Below the pieces are notes generated by a model that was not told the DNA's origin, did not search any database, and saw only the letters and a list, made by a program, of their open reading frames with translations. From assembly GCF_002127325.2 (NCBI RefSeq), contig NC_035437.2, positions 115,254,916 through 115,318,915 of the forward strand: a stretch of DNA of 64,000 bases, in the 5' to 3' direction. The stretch comes from Helianthus annuus (lineage: Eukaryota > Streptophyta > Magnoliopsida > Asterales > Asteraceae). Below, piece by piece: positions 1 to 11,700 of this stretch (position 1 is the stretch's first letter; each line of letters starts with the position of its first letter). Both the position numbers and the translations under genes were made by a program.

Positions 1-2598
1 TCGATTGGGATAAAGGTTGAACATCCAGTAGCTCATGTTCATACACAAAATGGTTTAGCTGAATCATTAATTAAACGATTACAAATAATCGCTAGACCTC
101 TCCTGATGAGATGCAAATTGCCATCTTCTGCATGGGGACATGCTATTCTACATGCTGCTGCACTAATCCGATTAAGACCAACTGCCGATCATGAATACTC
201 CCCATTACAACTAGTCTCCGGAAGAGAACCAAATCTGTCCCACCTCAAAATATTTGGTTGTGCGGTATATGTACCGATATCGCCACCACAACGTACCATT
301 ATGGGACCACAAAGAAGACTGGGCATTTACATCGGTTTTAACTCACCGTCTATTATTAAATATTTAGAACCATTAACGGGTGACATGTTTACAGCACGCT
401 TTGCTGACTGTCAGTTTAATGAGACAGTATTCCCAGTCTTAGGGGGAGATAAGACTAAAGAAAGACTGGTAACACAAGAGTTAACATGGAATGCATCATC
501 ATTATCAAATCTCGACCCTCGAAGTGGTCAATGTGAATCTGAAGTCCAAAAGATTATACATTTGCAAAGAATCGTAAATGAATTACCAGATGCATTTACA
601 GACACAAATAGGGTGACAAAGTCACATATACCAGCATCAAATGCACCTGCTCGAATTGAAGTAATCCCAGAAGCAATTACCATACAAAGAAAACGTGGGA
701 GACCAATAGGTTCCAAAGATAAAAACCCACGTAAGCGAAAAGAGCAGAATAAATCAGTTGGTGAAAATTTAGTAAATGAAACCCTAGAAGAGGTAAATGT
801 CCCAGAAGAGACAAATATAACTCCAGAGGAAAATGAAAATTCAGAAGACACACTGGTACCAAACGAAAACGAGATCTCTATCAATTATGTACAAAATAGT
901 ACAATATGGAACCGAAATGAAACACGTGTTAATGATATATTTGCATATGCTATAGCAACGGATGTAATCAATGAAAATGATTATGTACCTAAAACTCTAG
1001 AAGAGTGCATGTACAAAGTTGATTGGCCAAAATGGCAAGAGGCCATAAAGGCTGAGTTAGATTCGCTTGAAAAGCGAAATGTTTTCGGACCTGTAGTCCG
1101 AACACCCATAGACGTCAAACCAGTAGGTTATAAATGGGTGTTTTCTATAAAAAGAAATGAAAGGAATGAGATTGTACGATACAAGGCACGTCTTGTAGCA
1201 TAAGGGTTTTCCCAAATCCCAGGAGTTGATTATGAGGAAACGTATTCCCCTGTAGTGGATGCGATAACCCTTAGATTTCTAATTGGCCTTGCAATCTCAG
1301 AAGGACTTCAAATGAGACTTATGGATGTCATCACTGCATACTTGTACGGGAAACTAGAAAATGACATCTACATGAAAATCCCTAAAGGATTAAAAATGCC
1401 CGAAGCATTAAAATCAGTACCTCGAGACATGTGTGCTATAAAGCTAAAAAGATCTTTATATGGTCTTAAACAATCTGGTCGTATGTGGTACAATCGGCTT
1501 AGTGAATATCTCGAAAAAGAAGGATACAAGTCTGATGTAATCAGTCCATGTGTTTTTATAAAAAGATCACTCTCAAAATTCACTATAATAGCAGTCTACG
1601 TGGATGATATAAACATCATCGGAGCTCCTGAAGAGATAGAAAAAACTGCTAATATATTAAAGAGAGAATTTGAGATGAAAGACCTTGGCACAACAAAATT
1701 ATGTCTCGGCCTGCAGTTCGAGCATTTGCGCAACGGTACATTCATACATCAGTCAAACTACATCCAGAAGATGTTAGTACGTTTTAATATGGACAAAGCT
1801 CATCCGTTTAGCATACCCATGGTTGTCCGACCGCTAGATCCTCAAAAGGATCCTTACCGCCCTCAAGAAGAAGGCGAAGAAGTACTTGGTCCAGAAGTAC
1901 CGTACTTAAGTGCGATCGGTGCTCTTATGTATCTTGCAAATAACACGAGACCTGATATTGCATTCTCGGTACATGTACTAGCGAGATACAGTTCAAACCC
2001 AACACGTAGACACTGGAATGGAATAAAACACATATTCCGATATATTTGCGGGACACAAGACTTAGGTCTTTTCTACCAGAAAGATCAAAAGTCCCAGCTT
2101 GTTGGGTATGCTGATGCTGGATATCTATCAGATCCACATAAAGCAAAATCTCAAACAGGCTATGTATTCACATATGGTGGCACAACAATTTCTTGGAAGT
2201 CAACTAAGCAAACACTTACAGCAACGTCATCAAATCATGCCGAACTAATTGCACTATATGAAGCTGGTCGAGAATGCGTGTGGTTGAGATCAATGATTAC
2301 TCACATACAAGAAGCATGTGGATTAGAACAGATCAAGAAGGAGCCGACGATTATTTATGAAGACAATGCTGCTTGCATAGCTCAGATCAAAGAAGGTTAC
2401 ATCAAGGGTGATCGAACAAAGCACATTTCACCAAAATTCTTCTCAACATATGACTTGCAGAAAGAAGGGGAAATTGATGTTTGCCAAATCAAGTCAAGTG
2501 AAAATTTAGCTGACCTATTTACAAAATCTTTACCAAGAAACAGTTTCGAGCAACTATCACACAAGATCGGTCTCCGTAGATTGAAAGATGTTTGTTGA
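1..2598 (+). pseudogene. Ty1/Copia pol remnant: integrase C-part, reverse transcriptase, RNase H
   Basis: The reading frame is open from base 1, so the element begins left of the window. The integrase tail comes first, with the GKxE-like stretch reading HTQNGLAES and then the conserved FGCAVYVP block. The Copia reverse transcriptase follows, with the catalytic YVDD at about 1593-1607. RNase H comes last, with HAELIALYEA, the EDNAA block and the terminal LADLFTKSLP motif. One in-frame TAA at 1201-1203 interrupts it, where LVAQGFSQ-type elements have Gln. The frame before and after is the same, so this is a single nonsense change and not a frameshift. The acidic and basic linker at about 480-960 separates integrase from reverse transcriptase. 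The protein would copy element RNA into DNA in a cytoplasmic particle and insert it. Gag, protease and the 5' LTR lie outside the window. Confidence 0.95.
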
Positions 2599-2797
2599 AT
2601 TCGGGGGGAGAATTATACACACTGTACTCTTTTTCCCTTAACTAAGTTTTGTCCCATTGGGTTTTCTTAGTAAGGTTTTTAATGAGGCAGTACAACTGAT
2701 CCAGTAGTATCAGTTTATTATATAGGTCCTGAAGTATCTATTTAATATCATCCTGAAGTATGTTATTAACTGTGTATAATAAATAATAATATATATC

Positions 2798-3032
2798 TGA
2801 GGGGGAGTGTTATAAATACAGATATATTCCCTCTTTATTATCCTCTTAATTCTCCTCCTAATTCCCCCTTAAGTTACACTTTGACTACATTAATGTTCAG
2901 TTACATTTTGACTAATCATTGTATATATATGTGTGATTGGTAAATGAAAGATATACACTTCTCATTTTTCTTATTTCATTTCATGATTAATGTTTTTGTT
3001 TACCTTTTATAAACATTTTTGAAATAGGTTCA
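2798..3032 (+). repeat. Polypurine tract and 3' LTR of the first Copia element
   Basis: A purine run, GAGGGGGAG, at about 2799-2807 is followed directly by TGTTATAAATACAG at 2808, the usual Copia arrangement of polypurine tract then LTR start. The LTR is short, A+T-rich, and holds a TATATATAT stretch near 2922-2931. The right end is not fixed because the partner LTR is outside the window. I place it at the CA at 3031-3032, but an end near 2981 is also possible. About 200 bp of non-coding spacer separates the pol stop codon from the tract. Confidence 0.6.
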
Positions 3033-3935
3033 ACCCTTAACTACTTTAGTTTAATAAAATAAATAAATCAGTTTCAACGGGTGCGTGAATATGCATGACC
3101 TAAACCAGAGTTTTAGTGCTGATTGGGCGTATCTATCTGCAGGTATGCATTATATTAGTTCTCATTTTTTTCGGGACAACCCAAATTACAAAGTGTTAGG
3201 GGCGTTGATAAACCATTGAAACCAATCCAATCACTCAGATCGAAGCAAGTCGGTCAGTTTGAAATGTGTATGTTTCAGTTCACAGTTTCATTTTGGCGGT
3301 TTGACAGTTATACAGGCGTTCGCCATCTTTTTTTTTCATTTTAGGAATATATAATTATGTATATGTTTTATATTTATGAACTATCTTTATAGTTCGAACA
3401 ATTTTAATACAATTTACTAATACCTTTTATATGAGGAACAAGTGAGTTAACCTGCTAATACCTCCCTTATTTTGTATGAATTATTATGCAGAATATATGA
3501 GAACAGAGAACAAAATAAAACGTTACCTTACCTGCACATCTTGATGTTTATTTTTTTCTTAAATGACCCCTTACATTTTTTTTTCTTCAGTAGCTTAATT
3601 GCAGTTTGTACATCAGGGGAGGTGGAGTGGGATTATTCTAAAAGGCAGATCTAACTAGCTCACTCTTAACTGTTATTCACGCACTTTAACTAAGCCCTTT
3701 TAAACTTAGCTGTATGACCCATAAGCAAAAAGTTAAAACCCAAACTAACCCGTTATTTATATGCTGTTTGCTTTTATACTACTGCAGGGAACAAGGATGA
3801 GGATGCGAGTGACCCAACTGCATTTAAAAAATTCACAATGGACCAACTTAAAAATGCAAAGGGCATTGGGTGAACCAAATGTGTTACAACTAAGTAAAAT
3901 GTCTTCGTAGTTTATAATTAAAAATTCTATACTAT
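3033..3935. other. Unassigned low-copy-looking stretch left of the SIRE-like element
   Basis: There is no clear complete gene. It contains intron-like T-rich runs with splice-like AG and GT sites, for example GCAG/GTATGC near 3139-3147. The SIRE-like insertion splits this stretch from 20502 onward, so it and the right flank were once contiguous. A possible kinase exon piece is listed separately. Confidence 0.3.
3788..3872 (+). pseudogene. Possible receptor-like cytoplasmic kinase exon fragment
   Basis: After a CTGCAG acceptor-like site the frame reads GNKDEDASDPTAFKKFTMDQ and then LKNAKG before a stop. FKKFTMDQLKNA resembles the segment that begins the kinase domain of receptor-like cytoplasmic kinases (F-T-x-x-x-L-x-x-A-T). 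The match is about 12 residues and a second frame is also open here, so this is weak. It may be a captured exon, with a second kinase exon fragment on the other side of the SIRE-like insertion. Confidence 0.2.
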
Positions 3936-3940
3936 GTGAG

Positions 3941-4728
3941 TGTTGGGATTGAACCCTACCAGAGGAACAGATAATGAAAGCCAAAACTGGTTCATAACAG
4001 TGGATTCATCATAATCAGCTGTTTGCATTAAGCTTTCCCCTTGACAGTGGTTATTTGGCAACTGACAGACTTCAAAGCACTGCTCAATAAGACAACTGCT
4101 ACTAAAGAACTGATGAAATTTAAAGGCTGAAGCTCAATCTACTGACGGAATCCAAGCACTGCTGAAAAGTTAAAGCACTGCCCATTCAAAGTCTGATCAC
4201 CCTTTGAAGAAAGCACTGATGCTCAAACATCAGTGGTTGACTACATCAGTGGAATGAAGAATCAGTGTTTATACATCAGTGATTAGAATGTAATCAGTGT
4301 CTGTATGGTCAGTAGTTATAGAACAGTGGATAGAGTTTGTTAGGTTGTTAGATGTCACTTTCATGGTGACGTCAGCTGAGATGCTTCAGTGGTTTGGTTT
4401 GCCTATAAATGTAACAGTACTCTGTACTGTTACATTTGATTGACTGAGTGAGTTCTTCTCCTCATGTCTAATCCTTTCATCTTGTGCAATCAACCATGGA
4501 GTATCAGGCCGAGGGGGAGTTTAGCTTGTAAGCATGCTTTGTAATCTTTTGACTTATATTGTAATCATTCGACACAATATGAAGCATGTGTTCATCAAAA
4601 CTATTTTCTCCTTGATTGTGTTTACAAAGTTTGTTTTCATTTCCGCTGCATTTAAATCTCAATTCATATCTATTAATTTGTTATATTTATACAAACAAAC
4701 ACTTTCATGACAGCCTTAGATCCTAACA
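3941..4728 (+). repeat. 5' LTR of the SIRE-like element
   Basis: 788 bp, TG...CA termini, paired with 19714-20496. The 3' half holds many CAGTGG or ATCAGTG words (about 4020-4395), then a TATA box and a perfect hairpin. GTGAG precedes it and the primer site begins two bases after it. Confidence 0.95.
4404..4437 (+). promoter_or_regulatory. LTR TATA box overlapping a perfect 14-bp inverted repeat
   Basis: TATAAAT at 4404-4410 runs into AAATGTAACAGTAC (4407-4420), a 3-base loop TCT, and the exact complement GTACTGTTACATTT (4424-4437). The same arrangement is kept in the 3' LTR at 20177-20210. RNA start sites normally lie about 30 bp after a plant TATA box, so the hairpin covers the core promoter and the start. 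Whether it acts in DNA or RNA cannot be told from sequence. Confidence 0.75.
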
Positions 4729-4730
4729 AT

Positions 4731-4746
4731 TGGTATCAGAGCTTGG
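4731..4746 (+). other. Primer binding site, initiator-Met tRNA type
   Basis: TGGTATCAGAGCTTGG lies two bases after the 5' LTR. TGGTATCAGAGC is the standard plant Copia and Gypsy primer site complementary to the 3' end of initiator methionine tRNA, where minus-strand DNA synthesis starts. Confidence 0.9.
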
Positions 4747-4748
4747 AC

Positions 4749-6600
4749 AGTCAAATTCGATCTAACAATCAATTTGACATAACAGTTCAGCTCAAAATCA
4801 ATTGCTACTAAGGTTGATTGTATTTGTTGAAAAACAGAGTAACGAGTAATCATGTTCAAATCTGCTATTCAAAAGCTCTGTAAAACAACCAAGATGTGAT
4901 AAGACACACAAACTTCACATAACATGTGACGTCATGCATAAACCACCTATAGCTCTCAGATCTGAAAATATATCTGATGACTATGGTATAGTTATGTTAT
5001 TTCACAAAATTGATGTCAATTGTTGTTATGAAGTTTGTGATGTTTTTATCATAGCTGCCGCTAAAGTGTTTGCCTCATGTCAACAAAAATCCATATTCGG
5101 ATGAAAACATGTGTGTTTTTGTTAACATAAAAAGAGGGCAATTAAAACTTTAGCTGAAAAGAACTTATGTATGGAAAAACAGGTTGAGAATCCTCTAAAA
5201 GGACCAAAATCAACTGTGTTAAGAGTACATTAAGAAAATCAAGTGACAAAATCATCCAAATCATAAGTAATGTGAAATTTGTCATAAGCATGTGTGAAAA
5301 TGACCAAGTCTCACAAAAATTACTGTAAAATGATCTTGGATTTAAAGTATTCCTTCCTTAGAACCTTCCAGTAAGTATTTGAAAACTTATCTATGGAAAG
5401 GGCAAAAGGGAAGAAGAAAAGAAATCACAAAAACTCAAAGGTGTATTTATCTCAAAACTTTTGAAGTCAAAAGAAAAGAGTATAAATGTAAAACACTCTA
5501 GAGTCCAAAATTGGGTGAGCAATGGTCATCAAGCAACTGTGTGCATTCATTGATTCAGGGATGTTCAGGTAACAATAGTATCACCAGTGATTGAACTTAA
5601 AAGAGGACTTTGCAATCAATTGACAAGGAAATGGTCCCAAACAGTGGTTATTACAATGTATTTCAAATCATTAATCATTTTCTTAAAACTTGAGTGTGAT
5701 GTGATTATGAGCTTAATTGGAAAGTTACCAGATCCTTTTGATGATTATTTTCAAAATAACCTTTATTTATTTTTCTTAGAAAGGTTCTTCATAAATAAAA
5801 CAGGATATTTTATTCATTTTTTTAATGATATATTTTGTACTTTTACTCATTTTTTTATTGTAAAAGTTTCAATCTCTTGTCAGGATGTAATTTACTTATT
5901 TTTGAGTGGTGTTACTATCCTTGAAAAATAGATCAAAAGGAAATGGTACATGTGTCAAGGTCATATCAAACTCAAGTTTGTTTTAACACAGATCAAAGAC
6001 TGATTGCCAATAGACCCTAAAATACTTGGATACTCATGTCCTAATTAAAATATTATGACACAAAATGAGTAGCTATTGTAAAAAAGGGCTTTCATCATCT
6101 GGGGTACTAAACCACTGTCAGGAATTTATAAAGGCTTCAAAACTGGTAATAGACATGTGGCAAAACCTTGAATACAAATTCCTGTAAAAAAACTGCTGAC
6201 ATATTAAACTTGACAATTTGCATCTAAAGTGTATTTTGTTAAGGACAACATTCTTGCAGATATTTCATAAAGACCATCAACAGATGTTTGGACATGATAT
6301 TGTGATTACACAAGACAAAATCATTTTCCTTCATCAGAACAAGCAGATGCTAAAAACTTTTGTCAAAAGTTTATTCACTGTTGTACTAATAGTTGCAGAC
6401 TTAATGGTCTTTCAAATCCATACCATTTCTTTACCCCTAACTACTGTTGTGCTCAAACATCTGCTTTCTAAAGTCTGTCCACTGCTGAAAGTCAACCCCT
6501 GCTCTCTCACTCTTTTGATAAACACTGTTGTTCAAAATCAGTGTTGTATCCACTGACGTGCTATCCACTGATAGTAAAAATCACCCACTGCTCTCATTAT
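4749..6600 (+). pseudogene. Collapsed gag-pol of the SIRE-like element
   Basis: About 1.9 kb stands where a Copia gag-pol of several kb is expected. No frame is open for long. Two landmarks can still be seen in order. Near 5546-5575 an aspartic-protease-like IDSGCSG reads if one extra G is ignored. Near 6190-6285 an RNase H tail reads HIKLDNLHLKC, then after a frameshift VKDNILADIS followed by a stop where FTK would continue. Almost all of integrase and reverse transcriptase is missing. The call rests on short motifs and their order, so the domain identities are moderate. Confidence 0.5.
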
Positions 6601-6874
6601 TACCGTTGCAACCACTGATATTTGCTTCATCAATGGCTCTCAAAACAACTGTCTTCCATTATTCATCTTTTCATCAGAGGTGGGCACGTGGTCAGTTTTT
6701 ATCCATCAGATCGTTGTAACCACTGCCACATCAGCATTCACGTTTTCCCTAAATAAAACCCTGACCCAAACCCCAAACAGGGTTTTACACTTTCGAATTG
6801 AATTCCAAAAATTCTCTTCTCAAAAAATTTTCCCACTTTTCATCACAAATCTTTTTATGATCTTCTTCATCAAA

Positions 6875-9800
6875 ATGACGAAATCAAAATCAAAATCATC
6901 CTCATCCTCTGCTTCCAAAGACGCCACTCAAATGGCCGCTGAACCTATTGAAATTCCATACAAATCTCCTCACAATTATGTGGGTTTACTCACAAAACCC
7001 ACTACCACGCACACCTTCGATTCCATCATCGACACCATATTTGCATCAAAGTACAAAACTTTGCTAACAGCAGATGCTCCTATTTACCAACAAACCCAGA
7101 GAGAGTTCTGGAAAAATGCTACCCTTGAAAAACAAGGAGACATCATCATAGCCATCAACTCCTCTATACAGGGTAAAGCGATTCAAATTACTCCACAATC
7201 AATCTCAGAAGTCTTTAAACTTGATTATTAGAAAGGTAAAACTTCTTTCTCTAAAAGCGAGTTGAAAACTGATTTTCTGGGAAGGGGGTATGCAGAACAA
7301 CCAAAAAGAGATACCTTACAAAAAGGCTATTTCCCTTCTGCACCTAGGTTTTTATTTCACACCCTTTTGATGTGTGTTTCAAAAAAAAAAAAAAAACAAT
7401 TGCTTTTAACGAAATTCCATTAAAGATCCAATGTATGGGATACGCTATTTTAAATAATGAAAATTTTAATTATTCCCAGGAGATCTTTAATGACTTGGTA
7501 AAAAATGTTGATAGCAATTCATTTTTTGCTCTTTCCAAGGTTTCTAAGTTATTATTTCAAACAAAAATTTGGAAAGGAAAATGAAAATTTGCTCAAACAA
7601 GGTGTTTATTTTCAAATAAATGGTTTAACACCTGAAACATTCTCTAGAATGTTAACACCTTTAAAAACAAAAGCATAGGTGCCTTAGCAGAATTTAGCAG
7701 ATAACACTGCTCCTCAGGTATCGGCTGCTGAGCCCACTGCTCCAGGTGATCATAGCAGCACAACCACTGATTTGAAACCCACACATGCCATTACCAAAAA
7801 GACCAAAAAGAAAACATCCATAAAGCCCCCAAACCCAAAACAAAGGCACCTCTAGAAGATGAGATCCTAGAGCCACTGCTAGTGACAACACAAATGTCAC
7901 CTATAACCACTGCTGCTACTTCCTCACAGCAGATGGAAGAAAGATCTCCACTTTTGCCTCAAACTCCTCCTGCATCCTCACAAAAGGATCAGGTTGTAAA
8001 CACAGGGACCCCACAATATGAAGCTCTGGACCCAATTGGATCCATCTTACTCGGTCCTGATCCCAAGGACATGTCTCTTTCAACACCCATATCTTCACCC
8101 CTTTCACTACCACAATCCATGTTACCCTTGTTGCATGCAGTTGATATAGCTCAGACACAAACCAGTTCCTCTCAATCACCTGTCACTGAGAGTATACTCC
8201 CGCAAGTGACTGGGTCTGATGTCTATACCTTTGCTATCCCAGCAACAATTGAGGAGGTTACACTGCAGGGATTATAAGTAATTCCTGACAGTAGTTCAAG
8301 TGGAGCAGCCACTACAAGTGTTGAACCCACTGGTTTACACTTGGACAGTGGTTACATTCATAAGACTCCTTTGAAGGCAATTCCTTCTATAGCACCTCTG
8401 AGAACCACCAGTGAGTTTGTTATGTCCACTGGTACCTTCAAAAGGTTATCAAGTGCTGAAGGAAGAAGACCCCAGTACCAAGAACAAGGGGCATCAATGA
8501 ATGATTTTTGGGATTCATTTCCTAAGTCACACATTGATACAACCACTGCTGGTGGGGAATCAGATGATCCCATTAACTTGGGTGATGATTTAAAATATCA
8601 GGGATTGACGGGCAGACTTGAAAATCTTGAAACATCAGTTGCTGAAACAAAGGATATGGTGCAACAGCTGTTAAAAGCTCAAAAAGCACAACCCACTGCT
8701 GTTCCAGCTCAAGTACCTGCACAACCTGCACCTATTGCAAATGAGCTATGGAATGTATTTCAATCCCTGCTTGAAAAACAAAAATAAATGGCTGATCAGC
8801 AGCATGTAATACTTGTACAAATGCTGACAAACATGGTGGAGTCAAGGTTTAAAGATACTCAAGCAGACATCAAAGCTATCAAGGCTCACATCCAAAGCAC
8901 CACTGGAAAAGTTCCTCCCACTGTCCTCTTCATGAATAAACCCTTTCCAGATAATGCCAAAAAGGGGGAGAAAATCAAGTAGAAGAAGAAGGGAATTGAG
9001 GATGGTGTTTATATTGAAACAGAAAAAGATAGCCAGACTAAAGCCCCTGTATCAACAATCACCACTTCAACACACACCACTTCACCACACATCAACAAAA
9101 CCACTGCTCTACCATCATCATCATCATCTATAATCACATCACCACCACCAAAACCAAATTCACCACCATTACCTTCTGCCATAAAGCAGAAGACAACAGA
9201 TGTTACAACATCTGTTGTAATGACAACAGTGGTTAAAACACCAGTTGTTTCAACACCTGTTAGTCAGACACTTTCCACCACTCAAATCACTACTATTTCA
9301 ACACCTGCTCAAAAGCAGAAGACACCTACTGACACATCAGTAGTTGTAATGACAACAGAGGTTGAAACACCAGTTGTTTCAACAGCTGTCAGCCAACCAT
9401 CCACCACTGCTCTTAACATTTCTACATCACAACCAAAATCCCCTTCACCCAAAAAGCTTTACACAAGGAAAAGTAATTTTCAGAAGAATGCTGATGATAT
9501 ACCAGCACCTATTCCTTTATCCTCTACACCTTACAATGTCATCAATCCACAACCACCCACTCAAATATCCTCCACTAGAATTGAATCTGTTGCTGAGAAA
9601 TATCCACTGGAATTGGAAGCTGTAAAGGATGAGATGAAACAATTCTATACAATAGATGATCCTTGGGAAAGAAGATTTCCTTCTCTCATTGGCTTCAGGA
9701 ATCCATTAAACATGAGTGAGTATCTAAAATTCAAAGCCAGGCAAGCAGATATAAAAGCTAGAATTGAATGCAAGATCAAGGTGATGAAGCCATTTCTGAA

Positions 9801-10238
9801 AGAATGGAGTTTTTACCCCCTAAGGTCAAACAAATGGAAGATTATGCAAAAGACCTGAGCAAAGACATGTCAAATATGCCACCTGATGCTGCCCTACAAA
9901 AGGTAATGAGAAAGGAGTTTCTTGAATTCATCAAGAAAGAAAAGTTCTATTCAGCTAAAGAGGAACAATTCAGTGAATGGCCACTCATTGCACTAAAGCA
10001 TGAGGTAAACAGGATCAAGAGAATCAAGAATGATCCTAGTAAGAAAAGAACAGCTCCAAACTGGAGCAAATACAAACAGACCATTGATAAACTCACTTCA
10101 GAATACAAGAAAAAGAAACAGGAGTTAGAGGATGCAAATGTGGATACTGCTAAAGACATAGCAAAATGGACAAAGCAGTATACAGATGAGGCTTATGAAA
10201 GGCTAAGGAAAAGAAGTGTCGCAACCCCCGATCCCTAG
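6875..10238 (+). pseudogene. SIRE-type extra 3' ORF, N-terminal and middle part, broken
   Basis: The start at 6875 opens a Ser/Lys-rich leader (MTKSKSKSSSSSASK), then an ADAPIYQQTQREFWKNATL block typical of the plant retroelement ORF found 3' of pol in SIRE-like elements. A TAG at 7229-7231, a long A run near 7380-7395, and shifts at about 7600, 8277, 8787, 8980 and 9860 break it. After the folded N-part comes a long Thr/Ser/Pro-rich middle (about 7700-9600) with many TTA and STT repeats. Then comes a charged coiled-coil-like part (about 9600-10216). The last codons to 10238 are read from the nested LTR. Function of this family is not established: it has been called envelope-like, but I see no signal peptide or convincing membrane segment. 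It continues at 18964. Confidence 0.65.
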
Positions 10239-11664
10239 TTCCCAGGAACGGGCAGCCGCGAGCTAGTTTTGGTGGTATCATTATTTTATTCATTTTGGCA
10301 GCGGAAATTTTCATCAGGACCGTAGTTAGGAAATATGTTATCAGAGTAAACCACCACATTTTATAATATTAAACACGTGGGTAAAACCCAAGTTTTCAGT
10401 ATACACACTTTTATAGGAATAAATCCTATTTTATTTAACAAAAGATCTATTTTATTCTTAGGTAACTTTATTGCCACTTTTCCAAGCCTTCAGTGCTGTC
10501 CAGCTGGCTTCTATTTGGCTTTCACAGTTTGGTACCTGAAACGCGTTTTAAAAACATTTTGTCAGTGGGAAATACTGGCGAGTGAATCCCAGTTTAATCA
10601 AAACAGATTTTTATCAGTTTGACAGTATTGAGGGGGGTCGCGCAATTACATTTGTTTCCAAGTCATATCAATTACCATCACATGGTACTGTCGTTCTCGA
10701 CTTATGGTCATGTTACTCCTAACCAGGTTGTAACAAATTTTGTATACAAAACCCCAAATTTACCATCGATAATTGTATCCTTACAAATACTCAATGACTG
10801 CTATCGCATGGAAAAATATTTAAGGTTTTGTAAAAACAGTTCACAAAATAGGTTTACAAAAAGAGGATAACTCACATTGCTGTCTTAGGACTATCAGTAA
10901 GGATTTCCTAGGAATAATCTAAAAATTACACAAATGCACGGTTGTTAGTATAATAACCCATTTTAACATTAGTAATACCCTCCCCGAGACGGCATTCCAA
11001 CTACTACGTCGGGCAGAACCACGACAGCCATAACGGAACCCTAGATCAATCGAGCAGAGTATCTAATACGTCTCCAGGGGTTATAATACTTACATCGTAG
11101 CAGAACCTCGCTATTTAGGGGGTATAATACCCGAGTATTATGCCTACTATAACAAAATTTGAGAGAAAGAAAGATTTCTGAACGAGTTTCGACTGAAGGC
11201 CCGATGCCTCCTTATATAGGGCTGATCTGGGTTTTCTCACGGCCCGCGTAAAGTGAAGCAAGGGGCTACGCGGCCCGTGTGGCCTAGGGGTCTAGGCGTA
11301 GTTGATCTGGGTCACGCATAGGTTCAACACGTTGATGACACGTGTCGTCACCGGGCTGCGCCACATTCTAAGACTCTAGCGGCCCGCGTAAAAGTAAGCT
11401 TAAGCTTACACGACCCGCCTGAACTAAAGAAAACAAACGGGATCAGGTTCTGATCCTAATACCGCCCACGTAAATGTTGGGGTGGGTCTATGCGGCCCGC
11501 CTCAGCTTAAGTTTCAGATTTTTAAATTATTTTTAAATGCTATATTGTGTTTCGGTCTCGGTTTTCACATACGGGGTATATTCAAAGACATATTAGAACA
11601 TTTCAAATATTGTTAGGGTGTCAGAAAAATTACGGGAGTGTCGGTTTACGTTAGGGTTGTTATA
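10217..11664 (-). repeat. 3' LTR of the chromovirus
   Basis: On the minus strand it begins TATAACAACC and ends GGTTGCGACA. The partner is 17511-18958. The TATA region and the repeated CGCGGCCCGCGTAA-type words lie at about 11211-11500. AGAAG abuts the left edge. Confidence 0.93.
11211..11218 (-). promoter_or_regulatory. TATATAAG box in the chromovirus 3' LTR
   Basis: CTTATATA on the plus strand is TATATAAG on the minus strand, repeated at 18504-18511 in the other LTR. GC-rich words (GCGGCCCGCGTAAA and variants) lie 20-290 bp upstream in the minus direction. Confidence 0.7.
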
Positions 11665-11677
11665 TCCTCCCCACCTT
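11665..11677 (-). other. Polypurine tract of the chromovirus
   Basis: On the minus strand AAGGTGGGGAGGA directly precedes the 3' LTR start TATAACAACC. This is the plus-strand primer for second-strand DNA synthesis. Confidence 0.8.
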
Positions 11678-11700
11678 GTTTTAGAGCCCGTCCTCGAGAT

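Noticed and set aside
4731..4746. tRNA-like sequence after the LTR
   Set aside because: It is only the short primer site complementary to a tRNA end. No cloverleaf surrounds it.
7694..8179. Minus-strand open frames opposite the SIRE-like extra ORF
   Set aside because: They are shadows of the Thr/Ser-rich coding strand with no recognisable motif.
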